DNA of 39,695 nucleotides from an uncultured Porphyromonadaceae bacterium (GCA_945873625.1 CAMCDS010000021.1:1-39695), one strand, 5' to 3'; counted from the first letter of the stretch, positions 23,515-31,625 are shown. Numbers and translations: made by a program. Notes: generated by a model not told the origin, from the letters alone.

Positions 23515-24417
23515 TCAGCGGTAGCGGCTGCGGAACTCCGAGGGTGAAAGCCCCGTGCGGCGCTTGAAGTATTTGCCGAAAAACGACTGGCTGGTGAAAT
23601 TGAGCAGCGACGAGATCTCCTGCACTGTCTGGTCGGTGGTCTTGAGGAGCACTTTGGCTTCCATCGTCACGTAGCTTTCGATCCATTCGCCTGCCGTACG
23701 CCCCGATGTGGCCTTGGCCACGTTCGAGAGGTGTTTGGGCGTGATGCAGAGGTGTTCGGCATACCATGCCACTTCGCGCCGCTCGCGGAAGTTCTCGCTC
23801 ACGGCTATTATGAATCGGGCCATTATCTCCTCCTTTCGGTTGCGGTGGAACATGCTGTCGCCGGCTTTGGCGTGGTGGATGTCCATCATCTCGAAGAGGG
23901 CGGCCTGAAGCATGCACATCACCTTGCGCTGCAGGAAGGGTGTGCGCGGGCCGTTGAGTTTTGTCTTGAGAAAGGTGAAGAATCCGTGGAGGGCGGCGGC
24001 CTCCTCTTCGGTCAGGTGGGTTACGGGTTCGGTGCGGTGGTGGATGAGCAGCGGAAGCAGGTCGGTAAGTTTCGGAAGCACGTCTTCCACCACGTGGCGC
24101 GAGCAGGCGAGTATGTTGGCCCTCGCCCCGTCTTCGTATGAATAGAGGTGCACATAGTTCTTAGGCTGGATTATTACCAGGGTGTTGGTTTTCACGTCGT
24201 ATTCCCGCAGGTCGATGCCGATGCGCCCCTTTCCGGCGGTGCAGAGCAGTATGAGCAGCGCGTCGACCCTTGCGGGCAGCACTACCTTCGATTTGTCGAC
24301 TTCCCAGTCCTGCACCACTACTATCTCTTCGTCGAGGTTGACGTTGTTCACTTTCCGGGCCATCCCCTGCAGCGTCAGCTCGTTCACTTCCTGTCTGTGT
24401 GTCGGATTCTCTTCCAT
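23515..24417 (-). CDS. AraC-family transcriptional regulator
   Basis: Encodes 300 residues. The C-terminal ~100 residues are a double helix-turn-helix: VAWYAEHLCITPKHLSNVAK for the first, and VQEISSLLNFTSQSFFGKYF then KRRTGLSPSEFRSRYR for the second, which carries the AraC signature. The N-terminal ~180 residues are a cupin-like sensor domain (for example LPARVDALLILLCTAGKGRI). In Bacteroidota such proteins often control small-molecule or stress responses; the ligand is unknown. Its 5' side faces trkH, 89 bp away, with an inverted repeat in the gap. Confidence 0.93.
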   Translation of the reverse strand: MEENPTHRQEVNELTLQGMARKVNNVNLDEEIVVVQDWEVDKSKVVLPARVDALLILLCTAGKGRIGIDLREYDVKTNTLVIIQPKNYVHLYSYEDGARANILACSRHVVEDVLPKLTDLLPLLIHHRTEPVTHLTEEEAAALHGFFTFLKTKLNGPRTPFLQRKVMCMLQAALFEMMDIHHAKAGDSMFHRNRKEEIMARFIIAVSENFRERREVAWYAEHLCITPKHLSNVAKATSGRTAGEWIESYVTMEAKVLLKTTDQTVQEISSLLNFTSQSFFGKYFKRRTGLSPSEFRSRYR

Positions 24418-24463
24418 AAGGTGTGTTTAAGACGCGAAAGTAATAAAAAACGGGCATAATACT

Positions 24464-24496
24464 GGCCTTTCGGTCATAAAAATTCCGATAGAGGCC
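24464..24496. repeat. Inverted repeat between trkH and the AraC-type regulator
   Basis: GGCCT (24464-24468) pairs with AGGCC (24492-24496), and TCGG with CCGA lie inside it around an AT-rich loop. It may be the trkH terminator on the minus strand or a binding site ahead of the regulator gene. The regulator's own -7 is not clear. Confidence 0.35.
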
Positions 24497-24506
24497 AATA
24501 AAGGCG

Positions 24507-25964
24507 TTATTTTTTCCAAAAGGAGGGTGAGAGAAGGGCAAGGACGGTGAAAAGCTCGAGGCGTCCGGTGAGCATCAGCGCCGAGAGCATCCATTTGGCT
24601 CCGGCCGGAATCCCGGCATAGCTTCCGCCGGTGGCTCCGTAGCCGAGGCCGTTGTTGCCGATGCACGATACGGAGGCGAATAGCGAGTCGGTGAAACTGT
24701 AGCCGCAGGCGGCGAGCACGGCCGTGGTCGCGAACGTGAGGGATAGGTAGATGGCGAGGAAGGCCCAGACGCGCGTGAGCTGGGCCGGCGGAATCTGCCT
24801 GCCGTTTATCTCTACGCGGGTGAGGCGGTTGGGGAAGAGCGTGCGCGTTACTTCGTTGACGGCGCCCTTGAACATGGCGGCGATGCGGTCGATCTTGATG
24901 GCTCCGGTGGTCGATCCGGCACAGGCTCCGGTGAGCATCATGAAGAATACCGCTGTCAGCGCGAGCGGGCCCCATCCGGCGAAGGGGGTGTAGGAGAATC
25001 CCGTGGTGGTGATGGCCGAGCCGATGAGGAAGAGGGGTTCGAGCACCCATCCCGCGACGCCGGCGGCGGGATCGCAGAGTATGCGTGAGACGACAATAAG
25101 CAGATAGATGGCGGCCATGATGCCGATATAGGCGCGCAGCACTGTGTTGCGCATGAAGGCGCGCACTCCGCCGTGGAGCAGGCCGTAGAGGAGGGTGAAG
25201 CTCACGCCTCCTGTCATCATGAAGAGGGTGATCACCCATGCCACGTATTCGCTTCCGAATCCGGCTATGCTTGCGTTGCGGGTCGAGAATCCTCCGGTGG
25301 AGAGCGTGCTCATGGCCTGGCACGCGCTCTCGAAGGCGTCGAGCGGACCGGCAAGGAGCAGCAGGGCCAGCAGCAGGGTGAGGGCGCTGTAGACCTCCCA
25401 CAGCGACCTTGCCGTCTGACGGATGCGCGGATGCAGCTTGTCGTGGCTGATGCCGGTCATCTCGGCGTTGAACATCGAGATGCCCCCGTCCTGATTGAGC
25501 GCCGGGAGCACGGCGAGGATGAAGAGTACTATCCCGAGTCCCCCTATCCATTGCGTCAGGCTGCGCCAGAGGAGGAGTCCGTGGGTCTGCGACTCCACGT
25601 CGGCTATCACGGTGGCGCCGGTGGTAGTGAATCCGCTCATGGTCTCGAAAAAGGCCGATGCCACGTCGGCCTGCAGCGGCCCGAGCGCGAAAGGAATCAT
25701 TCCGAACGCCGAGAAGAGGATCCAGACGAGGGTGGTGAGCAGAAAGGCGTCGAGGCGTGCCAGCCGTGTGGGGCACCCTTTCATCGACAGGGCTGCGGCT
25801 CCCCCGGCGAGGGCGGCTGCGGCCGAGGCCGTGAGGAAGGTCCACCAGTCGTCTTCGCCGTAGGCGAGGCTCACGCCGAAAGGGATGAGGAGAAAGAGTG
25901 CTTCGATGAGCAATAGCCATCCAAGCACTCTGAATACTGTAGAAAACCGCAGGTTTGAGTTCAT
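24507..25964 (-). CDS. trkH: Potassium uptake channel TrkH
   Basis: Encodes 485 residues with about ten transmembrane helices and four pore-loop regions typical of the TrkH/KtrB superfamily. Visible marks are MSGFTTTGATVI (first filter region), STGGFSTRNASI (second), IGSAITTTGFSYTPFA (third) and SCIGNNGLGYGATGG (fourth), plus the conserved STTGAIKIDRI. It imports K+ when gated by TrkA. It follows the DUF3298 lipoprotein by 51 bp on the same strand and may be cotranscribed with dgt and the TPM gene. trkA is about 14 kb away rather than adjacent. Confidence 0.95.
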   Translation of the reverse strand: MNSNLRFSTVFRVLGWLLLIEALFLLIPFGVSLAYGEDDWWTFLTASAAAALAGGAAALSMKGCPTRLARLDAFLLTTLVWILFSAFGMIPFALGPLQADVASAFFETMSGFTTTGATVIADVESQTHGLLLWRSLTQWIGGLGIVLFILAVLPALNQDGGISMFNAEMTGISHDKLHPRIRQTARSLWEVYSALTLLLALLLLAGPLDAFESACQAMSTLSTGGFSTRNASIAGFGSEYVAWVITLFMMTGGVSFTLLYGLLHGGVRAFMRNTVLRAYIGIMAAIYLLIVVSRILCDPAAGVAGWVLEPLFLIGSAITTTGFSYTPFAGWGPLALTAVFFMMLTGACAGSTTGAIKIDRIAAMFKGAVNEVTRTLFPNRLTRVEINGRQIPPAQLTRVWAFLAIYLSLTFATTAVLAACGYSFTDSLFASVSCIGNNGLGYGATGGSYAGIPAGAKWMLSALMLTGRLELFTVLALLSPSFWKK

Positions 25965-26015
25965 ACAGTCGTTTCCTGGTTATTTCTGTATATTTTCCTT
26001 ACGCACGTCTGCCGG

Positions 26016-26801
26016 TCAGTAGGCGGCTATGAGTTTCATCCCCTGCTCGCTGAGCACGCTTTCGAGCTCATAAAGGAAGAAGGGCACCTCTATCTCGCCC
26101 GATGAGTAGGGGGCGATTTCGTAGACACCGTAGACGAACGTCAGTCCCTCGGGGGTTACGCGAAACTGTGCGGGGATGCCGATCTGGTTTCTTTCGACCA
26201 TGATGTCGTCGTAGCCGGCGAGCTTCTCGCGGAGCATCTCGGTGAGCTTCTGCTCATATCCGGGCTTCATTATCGAGGCGAGGGTAAGGATCTGGTTGTT
26301 GCGCAGCGAATAGTTGATGAAGCGGTTGGCATACATGCCGTGGGCCGCGCCGCAGGGGTATTCGCCTGCATAATCCTGCCATACGATGATGTAGGGGGTG
26401 GTCATCGCTATGCTGAGGTAGTTGTAGTTCTCGCCGCAGGCCGCCGTTGAGTCGGGGAGGTCGGTGAGCTTCCATTCGGCGCCGATACGGGGGGCGGCTA
26501 CGCCCGGCGAGGGGAATTCCACTCCGGCCAGGCTCTGCAGCGTGTCGCGCAGCGGCTTGATGTCGGTGCTTCCGATCTTGACGGGGAGCACGCCCTGTCC
26601 TCTCGTCAGCAGATATTTGGCTCCGGGGAGGTCGACGATCGAGTCGAGCTTCACGGCTTCCGCTATTTTCGAGAAGCTATACGTTTCAAACTCAATAGAG
26701 TGGTTTTCCTCTTTTGTTTCCTTGGTCTTGTCGGAGCCGCATGAGGCGAGGGCCAGCATTGCGCAGGCCGCTCCGAAGATCGATAATGATTTCAGTTTCA
26801 T
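26016..26801 (-). CDS. DUF3298-type lipoprotein
   Basis: Encodes 261 residues. The lipobox LALASC puts an acylated Cys at residue 21. The C-terminal half (about 125-250) has QDYAGEYPCGAAHGMYANRF and a final beta-rich stretch, VYEIAPYSSGEIEVPFFLYE, which matches DUF3298/RsiV-like domains (the AYxxGAAHG and APYxxG patterns). Such proteins are found anchored in the envelope; in RsiV the domain binds lysozyme. A ligand here is not known. It lies between the TPM gene and trkH on the same strand. Confidence 0.8.
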   Translation of the reverse strand: MKLKSLSIFGAACAMLALASCGSDKTKETKEENHSIEFETYSFSKIAEAVKLDSIVDLPGAKYLLTRGQGVLPVKIGSTDIKPLRDTLQSLAGVEFPSPGVAAPRIGAEWKLTDLPDSTAACGENYNYLSIAMTTPYIIVWQDYAGEYPCGAAHGMYANRFINYSLRNNQILTLASIMKPGYEQKLTEMLREKLAGYDDIMVERNQIGIPAQFRVTPEGLTFVYGVYEIAPYSSGEIEVPFFLYELESVLSEQGMKLIAAY

Positions 26802-26874
26802 TTCAATGGGTTATATTATTCAGTTAAAATGACATGATGCCCGCCGCGGGCGGACAGGTGTGGACAAAGGACGC

Positions 26875-28134
26875 TCACCAGCCTCCCGAGGCTCCGCCGC
26901 CTCCCGAAGAGCCGCCGCCGAAACCTCCGCCGAAGCCGCCTCCGCCGCCTCTGCCTCCCGAGCCGAGCACACTGCCCACGGCAGCGGCGGCGAGAAGGGC
27001 GCCGGAGTCGTCCTTTTTGGGTATAACGTATGAAACGCCATTTTGATGATTGCAGTATTCACATTTATATGTTTTCACACCGTGGCCGGCCTGGCGGGTG
27101 GTAGGGGGAATGACGGTCTTGTCGCACACCAGATGGTAGGCCACCGTGCCGCAATGGGGGCAGGGGGAGTATTTGGTCTGCTGTCGGGGGAAGGCGAAGC
27201 GCTCGATGGTGCCGCATTTCGGACATTCCCATACGTCATAGTCCACGGTGTCGAGGCGTTCCTCAAGATCCTGCGACGGGCTGAGGAGCTGGTTGTCTTC
27301 CTCCTCGCCGAGACGGCGCATACGGGCTCCGCAGGTGTCGCAGCGCAGACGGCTGTTGCGGTTGACGCAGTAGAGGAGTAGCGCGAGCAGGGCTGTGATG
27401 ATTCCGGCTCCGAGCGAGCAGAGGGCAAGCGTCCAGTAGACCGGGAGCCGCTTCTTCCATCCGGACGCGCGTCCGTACTTGTCGAGCTTGCGGAAGCGGA
27501 TGATGTCGCAGATGAAGAGCACTGCCGAGGTGAGAAACACGAGCAGCACGATGTAGCCGATCACTTCGCTCACCGAGTCGGAGTCGAGCGTCTTGATGCC
27601 CGGCCCCTTCTGCGAGCTGCGGAGTTCGTCGGCGTAGGCCGGGTCGGTGATTACGCGGGCCAGCTCGGCGGTGGCTCCGTCGACAGCGGCGTCCACGTTC
27701 CCCTCCTTCATGGCCGGCACGATGGTGCCTCTGATTATCCGCGAGGCCAGCTCGTCGGTTACCACGCCTTCCATGCCGTAGCCTGTCTCGATGCGCGCGG
27801 CTCTCGCGCCGGGCGAGATTACGAGCAGCAGGCCGTTGTCTCTGTCGCGTTTGCCTACGCCCCAGTCGGCAAACAGGCCTGTGGCATACTCTTCGATGCT
27901 CATGTCGCCGATTTCGGGCACTACGGCCACGGCCACCTCGGCGGTGGTGCCGGCGCGCAGGTCGGAGAGGCGGGCGTTGACCCTCGCCTTCGTCTCGGGC
28001 GATAGCGCTCCGGCCGGGTCGGCGATGAAGTCGCGGGCGTCGGCGAGGTTGGGATTGGGGGGATAGCCCTGCGCGGCGGCGGCGAGACACGCGGCGGCGA
28101 GAATCAGCAGGGCGAGTATCTGTCTTGTCTTCAT
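26875..28134 (-). CDS. TPM-domain membrane protein with zinc ribbons and Gly-rich tail
   Basis: Encodes 419 residues. After a signal peptide (to about residue 22) comes a TPM domain (about 33-165; YPPNPNLADARDFIADPAG, GNRDNGLL-like KRDRDNGLLLVISPGA and RIETGYGMEGVVTD). Two hydrophobic segments follow, at about 190-210 and 233-256. Then come four CxxC pairs (265/268, 304/307, 325/328, 358/361) forming zinc ribbons. The last 30 residues are almost all Gly with Phe and Ser. TPM proteins (YgcG, Psb32-like) have been tied to photosystem repair and phosphatase activity. The zinc-ribbon insert between membrane part and Gly-rich tail is unusual for this family as I know it. It sits 21 bp after dgt. 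Confidence 0.85.
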   Translation of the reverse strand: MKTRQILALLILAAACLAAAAQGYPPNPNLADARDFIADPAGALSPETKARVNARLSDLRAGTTAEVAVAVVPEIGDMSIEEYATGLFADWGVGKRDRDNGLLLVISPGARAARIETGYGMEGVVTDELASRIIRGTIVPAMKEGNVDAAVDGATAELARVITDPAYADELRSSQKGPGIKTLDSDSVSEVIGYIVLLVFLTSAVLFICDIIRFRKLDKYGRASGWKKRLPVYWTLALCSLGAGIITALLALLLYCVNRNSRLRCDTCGARMRRLGEEEDNQLLSPSQDLEERLDTVDYDVWECPKCGTIERFAFPRQQTKYSPCPHCGTVAYHLVCDKTVIPPTTRQAGHGVKTYKCEYCNHQNGVSYVIPKKDDSGALLAAAAVGSVLGSGGRGGGGGFGGGFGGGSSGGGGASGGW

Positions 28135-28155
28135 AATGTCGTTTGTTTCAATGAT

Positions 28156-29526
28156 TCAGACCGCAGGCAGGCTGTGGCCGTTCAGTTTGCGGAAGAGGTC
28201 GAGGGCATAGACGTCGGTCATGCCCGAGATGTGGTCGAGCGCGCTCTGGATGCGGCCGTAGACGGTCGGAGCATGCACGTCGTATTGCTTGGGCACCTTC
28301 TCGAGCAGCAGGCGCGAGAAATTGCGTCCGGGGTTCATCACGGCCTCCGTGAGGCATTGCATCAGATAGGTGAGGATGCGGTTGCCGGCAATCTCGATGT
28401 CGACCACTTCGGGAGCGCGGTAGATCTTCTCCCACGCCTTGGCGGTGCAGGCACGGTAAGCCTCGCATAGCGTCGGGCGCAGATGCTCCACCAGTCCTCC
28501 GCGCATGGTGCCGGCGAGGATTGAGGCCTCGTTGTCGACAAACACCCGGGCGCAGTCGTCGACCATAGCGCCTATCACCTTCGAGCGCAGGTAGGCCACC
28601 CGCTCGTTGGGGTCGCTCAGACGCAGCATCGAGTCGGCCGTTCCCCCTCGCTCGGGCTCGGCGAAGAAGGAGAGGAAGAGGGAGGTAACCTCTTCGTTGC
28701 TTACTATCTTGAGCTTATGGGCGTCTTCGAGGTCCATTATCTGATAGCAGATGTCGTCGGCCGCCTCCATGATGTGGACCAGCGGATGGCGGGCATAGAG
28801 TCCGGGTGCTATCTCGGGAATGCCCAGCTCCGAGGCCACCTTGCGCCATACGTCTTCTTCCGACTCGAAATAGCCGAACTTCCCCTTCTCGCCGGCCAGC
28901 AGCGACGAATGGGGATACTTCACAATCGAGGCGAGGGCGCTGTAGGTCATGGCGAAGCCACCCTCGCGCCGGCCTACGAACTGATGCGTCAGCAGTCGGA
29001 ACGAGTTGGCGTTGCCCTCGAAATTGATGAAGTCGGCCCATTGGCGTTCCGTGAGCTGCGGCTTCAGGACCAGTCCGTCGCCTTCGCTGAAGAAGGTGGA
29101 GATGGTCTTCTCGCCCGAGTGGCCGAAGGGGGGATTGCCGAGGTCGTGGCAGAGGCAGGCAGTGGCCACAATGTCGCCGAGGTCGAGAAGCCGGTCGGCC
29201 CAGGGCTCAGAGCGGTGTCTCTCGCGCAGGAGCGAGCTGACGGCGTTGGCGAGCGATCTCCCTACCGACGATACTTCAAGGCTGTGGGTCAGGCGGTTGT
29301 GGACGAAGATGCTGCCCGGGAGGGGAAACACCTGCGTCTTGTTTTGCAGCCGGCGGAAGGGCGACGAGAAGATCATGCGGTCGAAGTCGCGCTGAAAGCT
29401 GCTGCGGGTATGGTGGTGAGGGTCGTGGTAAGCCTCCAGCCCCAGGCGCCGGGCCGAGACGAGGCGTCCCCAGTCCATGGGCTGGCCGGGTGTGGGGCTG
29501 TCGGTATGTCGGATTGTGTCTCCCAT
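28156..29526 (-). CDS. dgt: Deoxyguanosinetriphosphate triphosphohydrolase (dGTPase)
   Basis: Encodes 456 residues of the HD superfamily. FRRLQNKTQVFPLP (about 57-70) and NRLTHSLEVSSVGR (first metal His81) precede CLCHDLGNPPFGHSGE with His127-Asp128. The distal metal-binding Asp lies in MEAADDICYQIMDLEDA. This is the E. coli Dgt-like type, which splits dGTP to deoxyguanosine and triphosphate and controls the dNTP pool. The ATG at 29526 was used; an ATG at residue 17 is also possible. A TAATTTTG -7 box lies 41 bp upstream, so it probably heads dgt-TPM-DUF3298-trkH. Confidence 0.94.
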   Translation of the reverse strand: MGDTIRHTDSPTPGQPMDWGRLVSARRLGLEAYHDPHHHTRSSFQRDFDRMIFSSPFRRLQNKTQVFPLPGSIFVHNRLTHSLEVSSVGRSLANAVSSLLRERHRSEPWADRLLDLGDIVATACLCHDLGNPPFGHSGEKTISTFFSEGDGLVLKPQLTERQWADFINFEGNANSFRLLTHQFVGRREGGFAMTYSALASIVKYPHSSLLAGEKGKFGYFESEEDVWRKVASELGIPEIAPGLYARHPLVHIMEAADDICYQIMDLEDAHKLKIVSNEEVTSLFLSFFAEPERGGTADSMLRLSDPNERVAYLRSKVIGAMVDDCARVFVDNEASILAGTMRGGLVEHLRPTLCEAYRACTAKAWEKIYRAPEVVDIEIAGNRILTYLMQCLTEAVMNPGRNFSRLLLEKVPKQYDVHAPTVYGRIQSALDHISGMTDVYALDLFRKLNGHSLPAV

Positions 29527-29566
29527 TGATTTCGATTGAAGCGCAGACCTTGTGGCTCCGCGGCTA

Positions 29567-29574
29567 CAAAATTA
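29567..29574 (-). promoter_or_regulatory. Likely -7 box for dgt
   Basis: TAATTTTG on the minus strand (29574-29567) matches TAnnTTTG. A good -33 TTTG at the right distance was not found. Confidence 0.4.
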
Positions 29575-29614
29575 ATGAATTGCCGCCTACTAAACGCAAC
29601 AAACGGCGAAAACT

Positions 29615-29646
29615 TTTGCAGGATTCGGAAAAAACTTATATCTTTG
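29615..29646 (+). promoter_or_regulatory. tRNA-Leu promoter
   Basis: TTTG (29615-29618) and TATCTTTG (29639-29646), 20 bp apart, match the consensus exactly. It drives the tRNA gene that begins about 60 bp downstream. Confidence 0.8.
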
Positions 29647-29705
29647 CAGTCGAAAGCGGCGCCGGCGCTCATGGAGGAGACCATGCAGGCGGGGCGCGCA
29701 AGGAT

Positions 29706-29790
29706 GCAGAAATGGTGGAATGGTAGACACGAGGGACTTAAAATCCCTTGCCCTTAAAGGGGCGTGTGGGTTCGAGTCCCACTTTCTGTA
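29706..29790 (+). tRNA. tRNA-Leu (anticodon UAA)
   Basis: The 85-nt gene folds as a class II tRNA. The acceptor is GCAGAAA (29706-29712) with TTTCTGT (29783-29789), ending in a G-U pair, and discriminator A at 29790. The D-loop has GGTAGAC. The anticodon arm is AGGGA-CTTAAAA-TCCCT with TAA at 29739-29741. A long variable arm (29749-29763) and the T arm GTGGG-TTCGAGT-CCCAC follow. CCA is not encoded. It has its own promoter and terminator. Confidence 0.97.
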
Positions 29791-29800
29791 CTAAAGCATC

Positions 29801-29838
29801 GGCAGCCCTCCGGACATTTCCGGCAGGGTTGCTTTTTT
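29801..29838 (+). terminator. Terminator of the tRNA-Leu transcript
   Basis: GCAGCCCT (29802-29809) pairs with AGGGTTGC (29825-29832) through one G-U, with an inner CCGG/CCGG stem, followed by TTTTTT. Its T-run overlaps the stop codon of the convergent membrane-protein gene. Confidence 0.92.
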
Positions 29839-30967
29839 ATGTGCGTGCCGATTCGGGCACGATGTGGCCGCGCCGCTTCTCGAAGGCTATGTAGCCGGCG
29901 CTGAAGAGCCCGAGAACCACCAGGGTGGCCGCCCTGAATCCCCACACCACCATCGAGAACGACGCGCCGTCGGTGTAGCCTACGCCGAAGAGTGTCAGCG
30001 AATAGGTTACGGCCACATTCCACGGGCCCAGTCCGCCGTTGGACGGAATGGCGATGCTGAACGACCCGAAGACAAACGCCACCAGTCCGGGCACAAGCCC
30101 CCACAGGCTCCCGGGCTGCGTTATCAGCTCGCGGGTGAACGGGAAGGCGAAGAAGCAAATATACGTCTCAAGGTAATAGCATATCCAGATGGCGGCCGTA
30201 AGCAGCAGATACATCGGTATACCCTTCATGCGGAACATTACAGCGAACGACCGCCAGAGGTTTCTCACCGTCGACGTGATGCCGGCCATGAAGCGCCTGT
30301 CGCGGAAAGCTATGCCGCCAACCACGCAGATGGCGGCAAGCACGCCGATGCCGACCCATAGCCAGGGATTGCTTATGATATTGAGCAGCCACTCCCCGAG
30401 GCGATAGTGCTGCAGGAACGCCACCATCTTGTCGTGGGCAAGCGCAAGGGCGAGCGCGAAGAGCAGCAGAATGGCCACGGCGTCGGAGAAACGGTCGCCG
30501 AGGTCGGTGCCTACCACGGTCGACACCTTCGCCCCTTCTTTTCGGGCCATGAAGAGGCACCGCCACGTCTCGCCCAAAAGCGGAAAGAGAAGGTTGAGGG
30601 CGTAGGCTCCGAAAATCGACACACTCTCTACCATCACCGAGACGCGCTTCAGTCCTGCGCCACGCAGCTGTATGCCCCAGCGTATACCTCTGAAAATGTG
30701 GGAAAAGACCGAGATGACCATCATTGCTGCCACCCACCAGAAATCACATTCGCGGCTCACGATGTCGCGCATCTGCTCTATGTCGACCTTCGACATCAGC
30801 CACATTACCATCCATACGGATATGCCGATCGGAAAGACAATCTTGAAGGCAGTGGACAGCGCGTGGCGCCACTCCGGCTTCTTGCCCGGAGCAGCCTTCT
30901 CGGAGGCCGTTTTACTCAGCGTAGCCTTGTCGGGGATAGTTTTGCTCTCTATATCTTTGTCAGTCAT
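29837..30967 (-). CDS. Flippase-like membrane protein (LPG synthase TM/UPF0104 family)
   Basis: Encodes 376 residues. After a Lys/Thr/Ser-rich cytoplasmic start (about 1-40) there are about eight transmembrane helices. Family signs are FSHIFRGIRWGIQLRGAG, YALNLLFPLLGETWRCLFMA, GTDLGDRFSDAVAILLLF and AIPSNGGLGPWNVAVTYSL, the last being the conserved PxxGGLGxxE-like block of the LPG_synthase_TM group. Members translocate or modify lipid-linked groups; here there is no soluble synthase domain, so a flippase-like role is more likely than aminoacyl-lipid synthesis. Convergent with the tRNA gene, it begins after the repeat-filled non-coding stretch. Confidence 0.85.
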   Translation of the reverse strand: MTDKDIESKTIPDKATLSKTASEKAAPGKKPEWRHALSTAFKIVFPIGISVWMVMWLMSKVDIEQMRDIVSRECDFWWVAAMMVISVFSHIFRGIRWGIQLRGAGLKRVSVMVESVSIFGAYALNLLFPLLGETWRCLFMARKEGAKVSTVVGTDLGDRFSDAVAILLLFALALALAHDKMVAFLQHYRLGEWLLNIISNPWLWVGIGVLAAICVVGGIAFRDRRFMAGITSTVRNLWRSFAVMFRMKGIPMYLLLTAAIWICYYLETYICFFAFPFTRELITQPGSLWGLVPGLVAFVFGSFSIAIPSNGGLGPWNVAVTYSLTLFGVGYTDGASFSMVVWGFRAATLVVLGLFSAGYIAFEKRRGHIVPESART

Positions 30968-31080
30968 CTCATCATGCGTTTTGCAATTAAAACGCGTGAT
31001 TGCAGACTACTGTTCGCCCCGCCTCGCACTCACTCCCACCCGCCGGTAGCCTCTACCCCCGGGCGGATTCTTTGCTGACG

Positions 31081-31403
31081 GATGCAACCCGCCTCCGGGG
31101 GTTGTATGTGAGGGTATATGGGTATCCCCACGTAGACTCGCTCTCGCTCGTCAACGTGGGGCTATTGAAGATGTAACCTCCTCCGGAGGTATCCCAGCGT
31201 CCGCCAACCTCCGAAGTAACTCCGACGTCAGCCGACCTCCGGACGTACTGTCAGTGTCAGCTCAACCTCCGGACCTACTGCCTGCGTCCGCTCAACCTCC
31301 GGAGGAGGTTGCCTTTTCAATAGCCCTATGTTAACGAACGCAGTGAGGTACATGGGGTATACTCCCCACCGCGTAAAAACAACCCCCGGAGGGCGGTTGC
31401 ATC
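31081..31403. repeat. 323-bp imperfect inverted-repeat element
   Basis: The left arm (31081-31190) and the reverse complement of the right arm (31295-31403) align over their full ~110 bp. The outer ends are near-identical (GATGCAACC / GGTTGCATC with CTCCGGGGGTTG), and so are the inner ends: AACCTCCTCCGGAGGT (31175-31190) and its exact complement (31295-31310). Each arm has its own hairpin: CCCCACGT/ACGTGGGG (31126-31161) and CCCTATGT/ACATGGGG (31324-31357). No transposase or clear target duplication is visible. Confidence 0.85.
31207..31310. repeat. Tandem units of about 28-30 bp inside the element
   Basis: ACCTCCG(G/A)A recurs at 31207, 31235, 31265 and 31295. The stretches between carry related spacers such as GCGTCCGCCA, ACGTCAGCCG, GTGTCAGCTC and GCGTCCGCTC. 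The units are diverged, so this is an old or flexible repeat. Confidence 0.75.
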
Positions 31404-31526
31404 TACCCGCCTACGCCCGATTATCCCCCCGGATTAGAGGAATCAAAGGAGTCCGCTGATTCCGCACGCATGGATTACCGGTTTAACTAATCGCGATTTT
31501 GGACAATAATGGTTTATATCCGCCCG

Positions 31527-31625
31527 TAGGGACGCACCCTCGGTGCGTACAAAAACGAAACACCGTATCCCGATACGTCCGAAAATGTATTCGCGAACAC
31601 AAGGACGCACCGATGGTGCGTCCTT
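31527..31625. repeat. REP/BIME-like palindrome pair
   Basis: ACGCACC-CTC-GGTGCGT (31532-31548, with GTAGGG before it) and the perfect palindrome AAGGACGCACC-GAT-GGTGCGTCCTT (31601-31625) flank a smaller hairpin, CGTATCCCGATACG (31564-31577). The two GGACGCACC palindromes are clearly related to each other. This is the form of dispersed extragenic palindromes. Confidence 0.8.

Noticed and set aside
26839..26851. GCCCGC-C-GCGGGC palindrome between the TPM and DUF3298 genes as a terminator
   Set aside because: The loop is too small and no T-run follows on either strand; it is short enough to be chance in GC-rich DNA.
31207..31310. Possible CRISPR array
   Set aside because: The units are diverged, contiguous and without unique spacers of constant length, and no cas gene is present.
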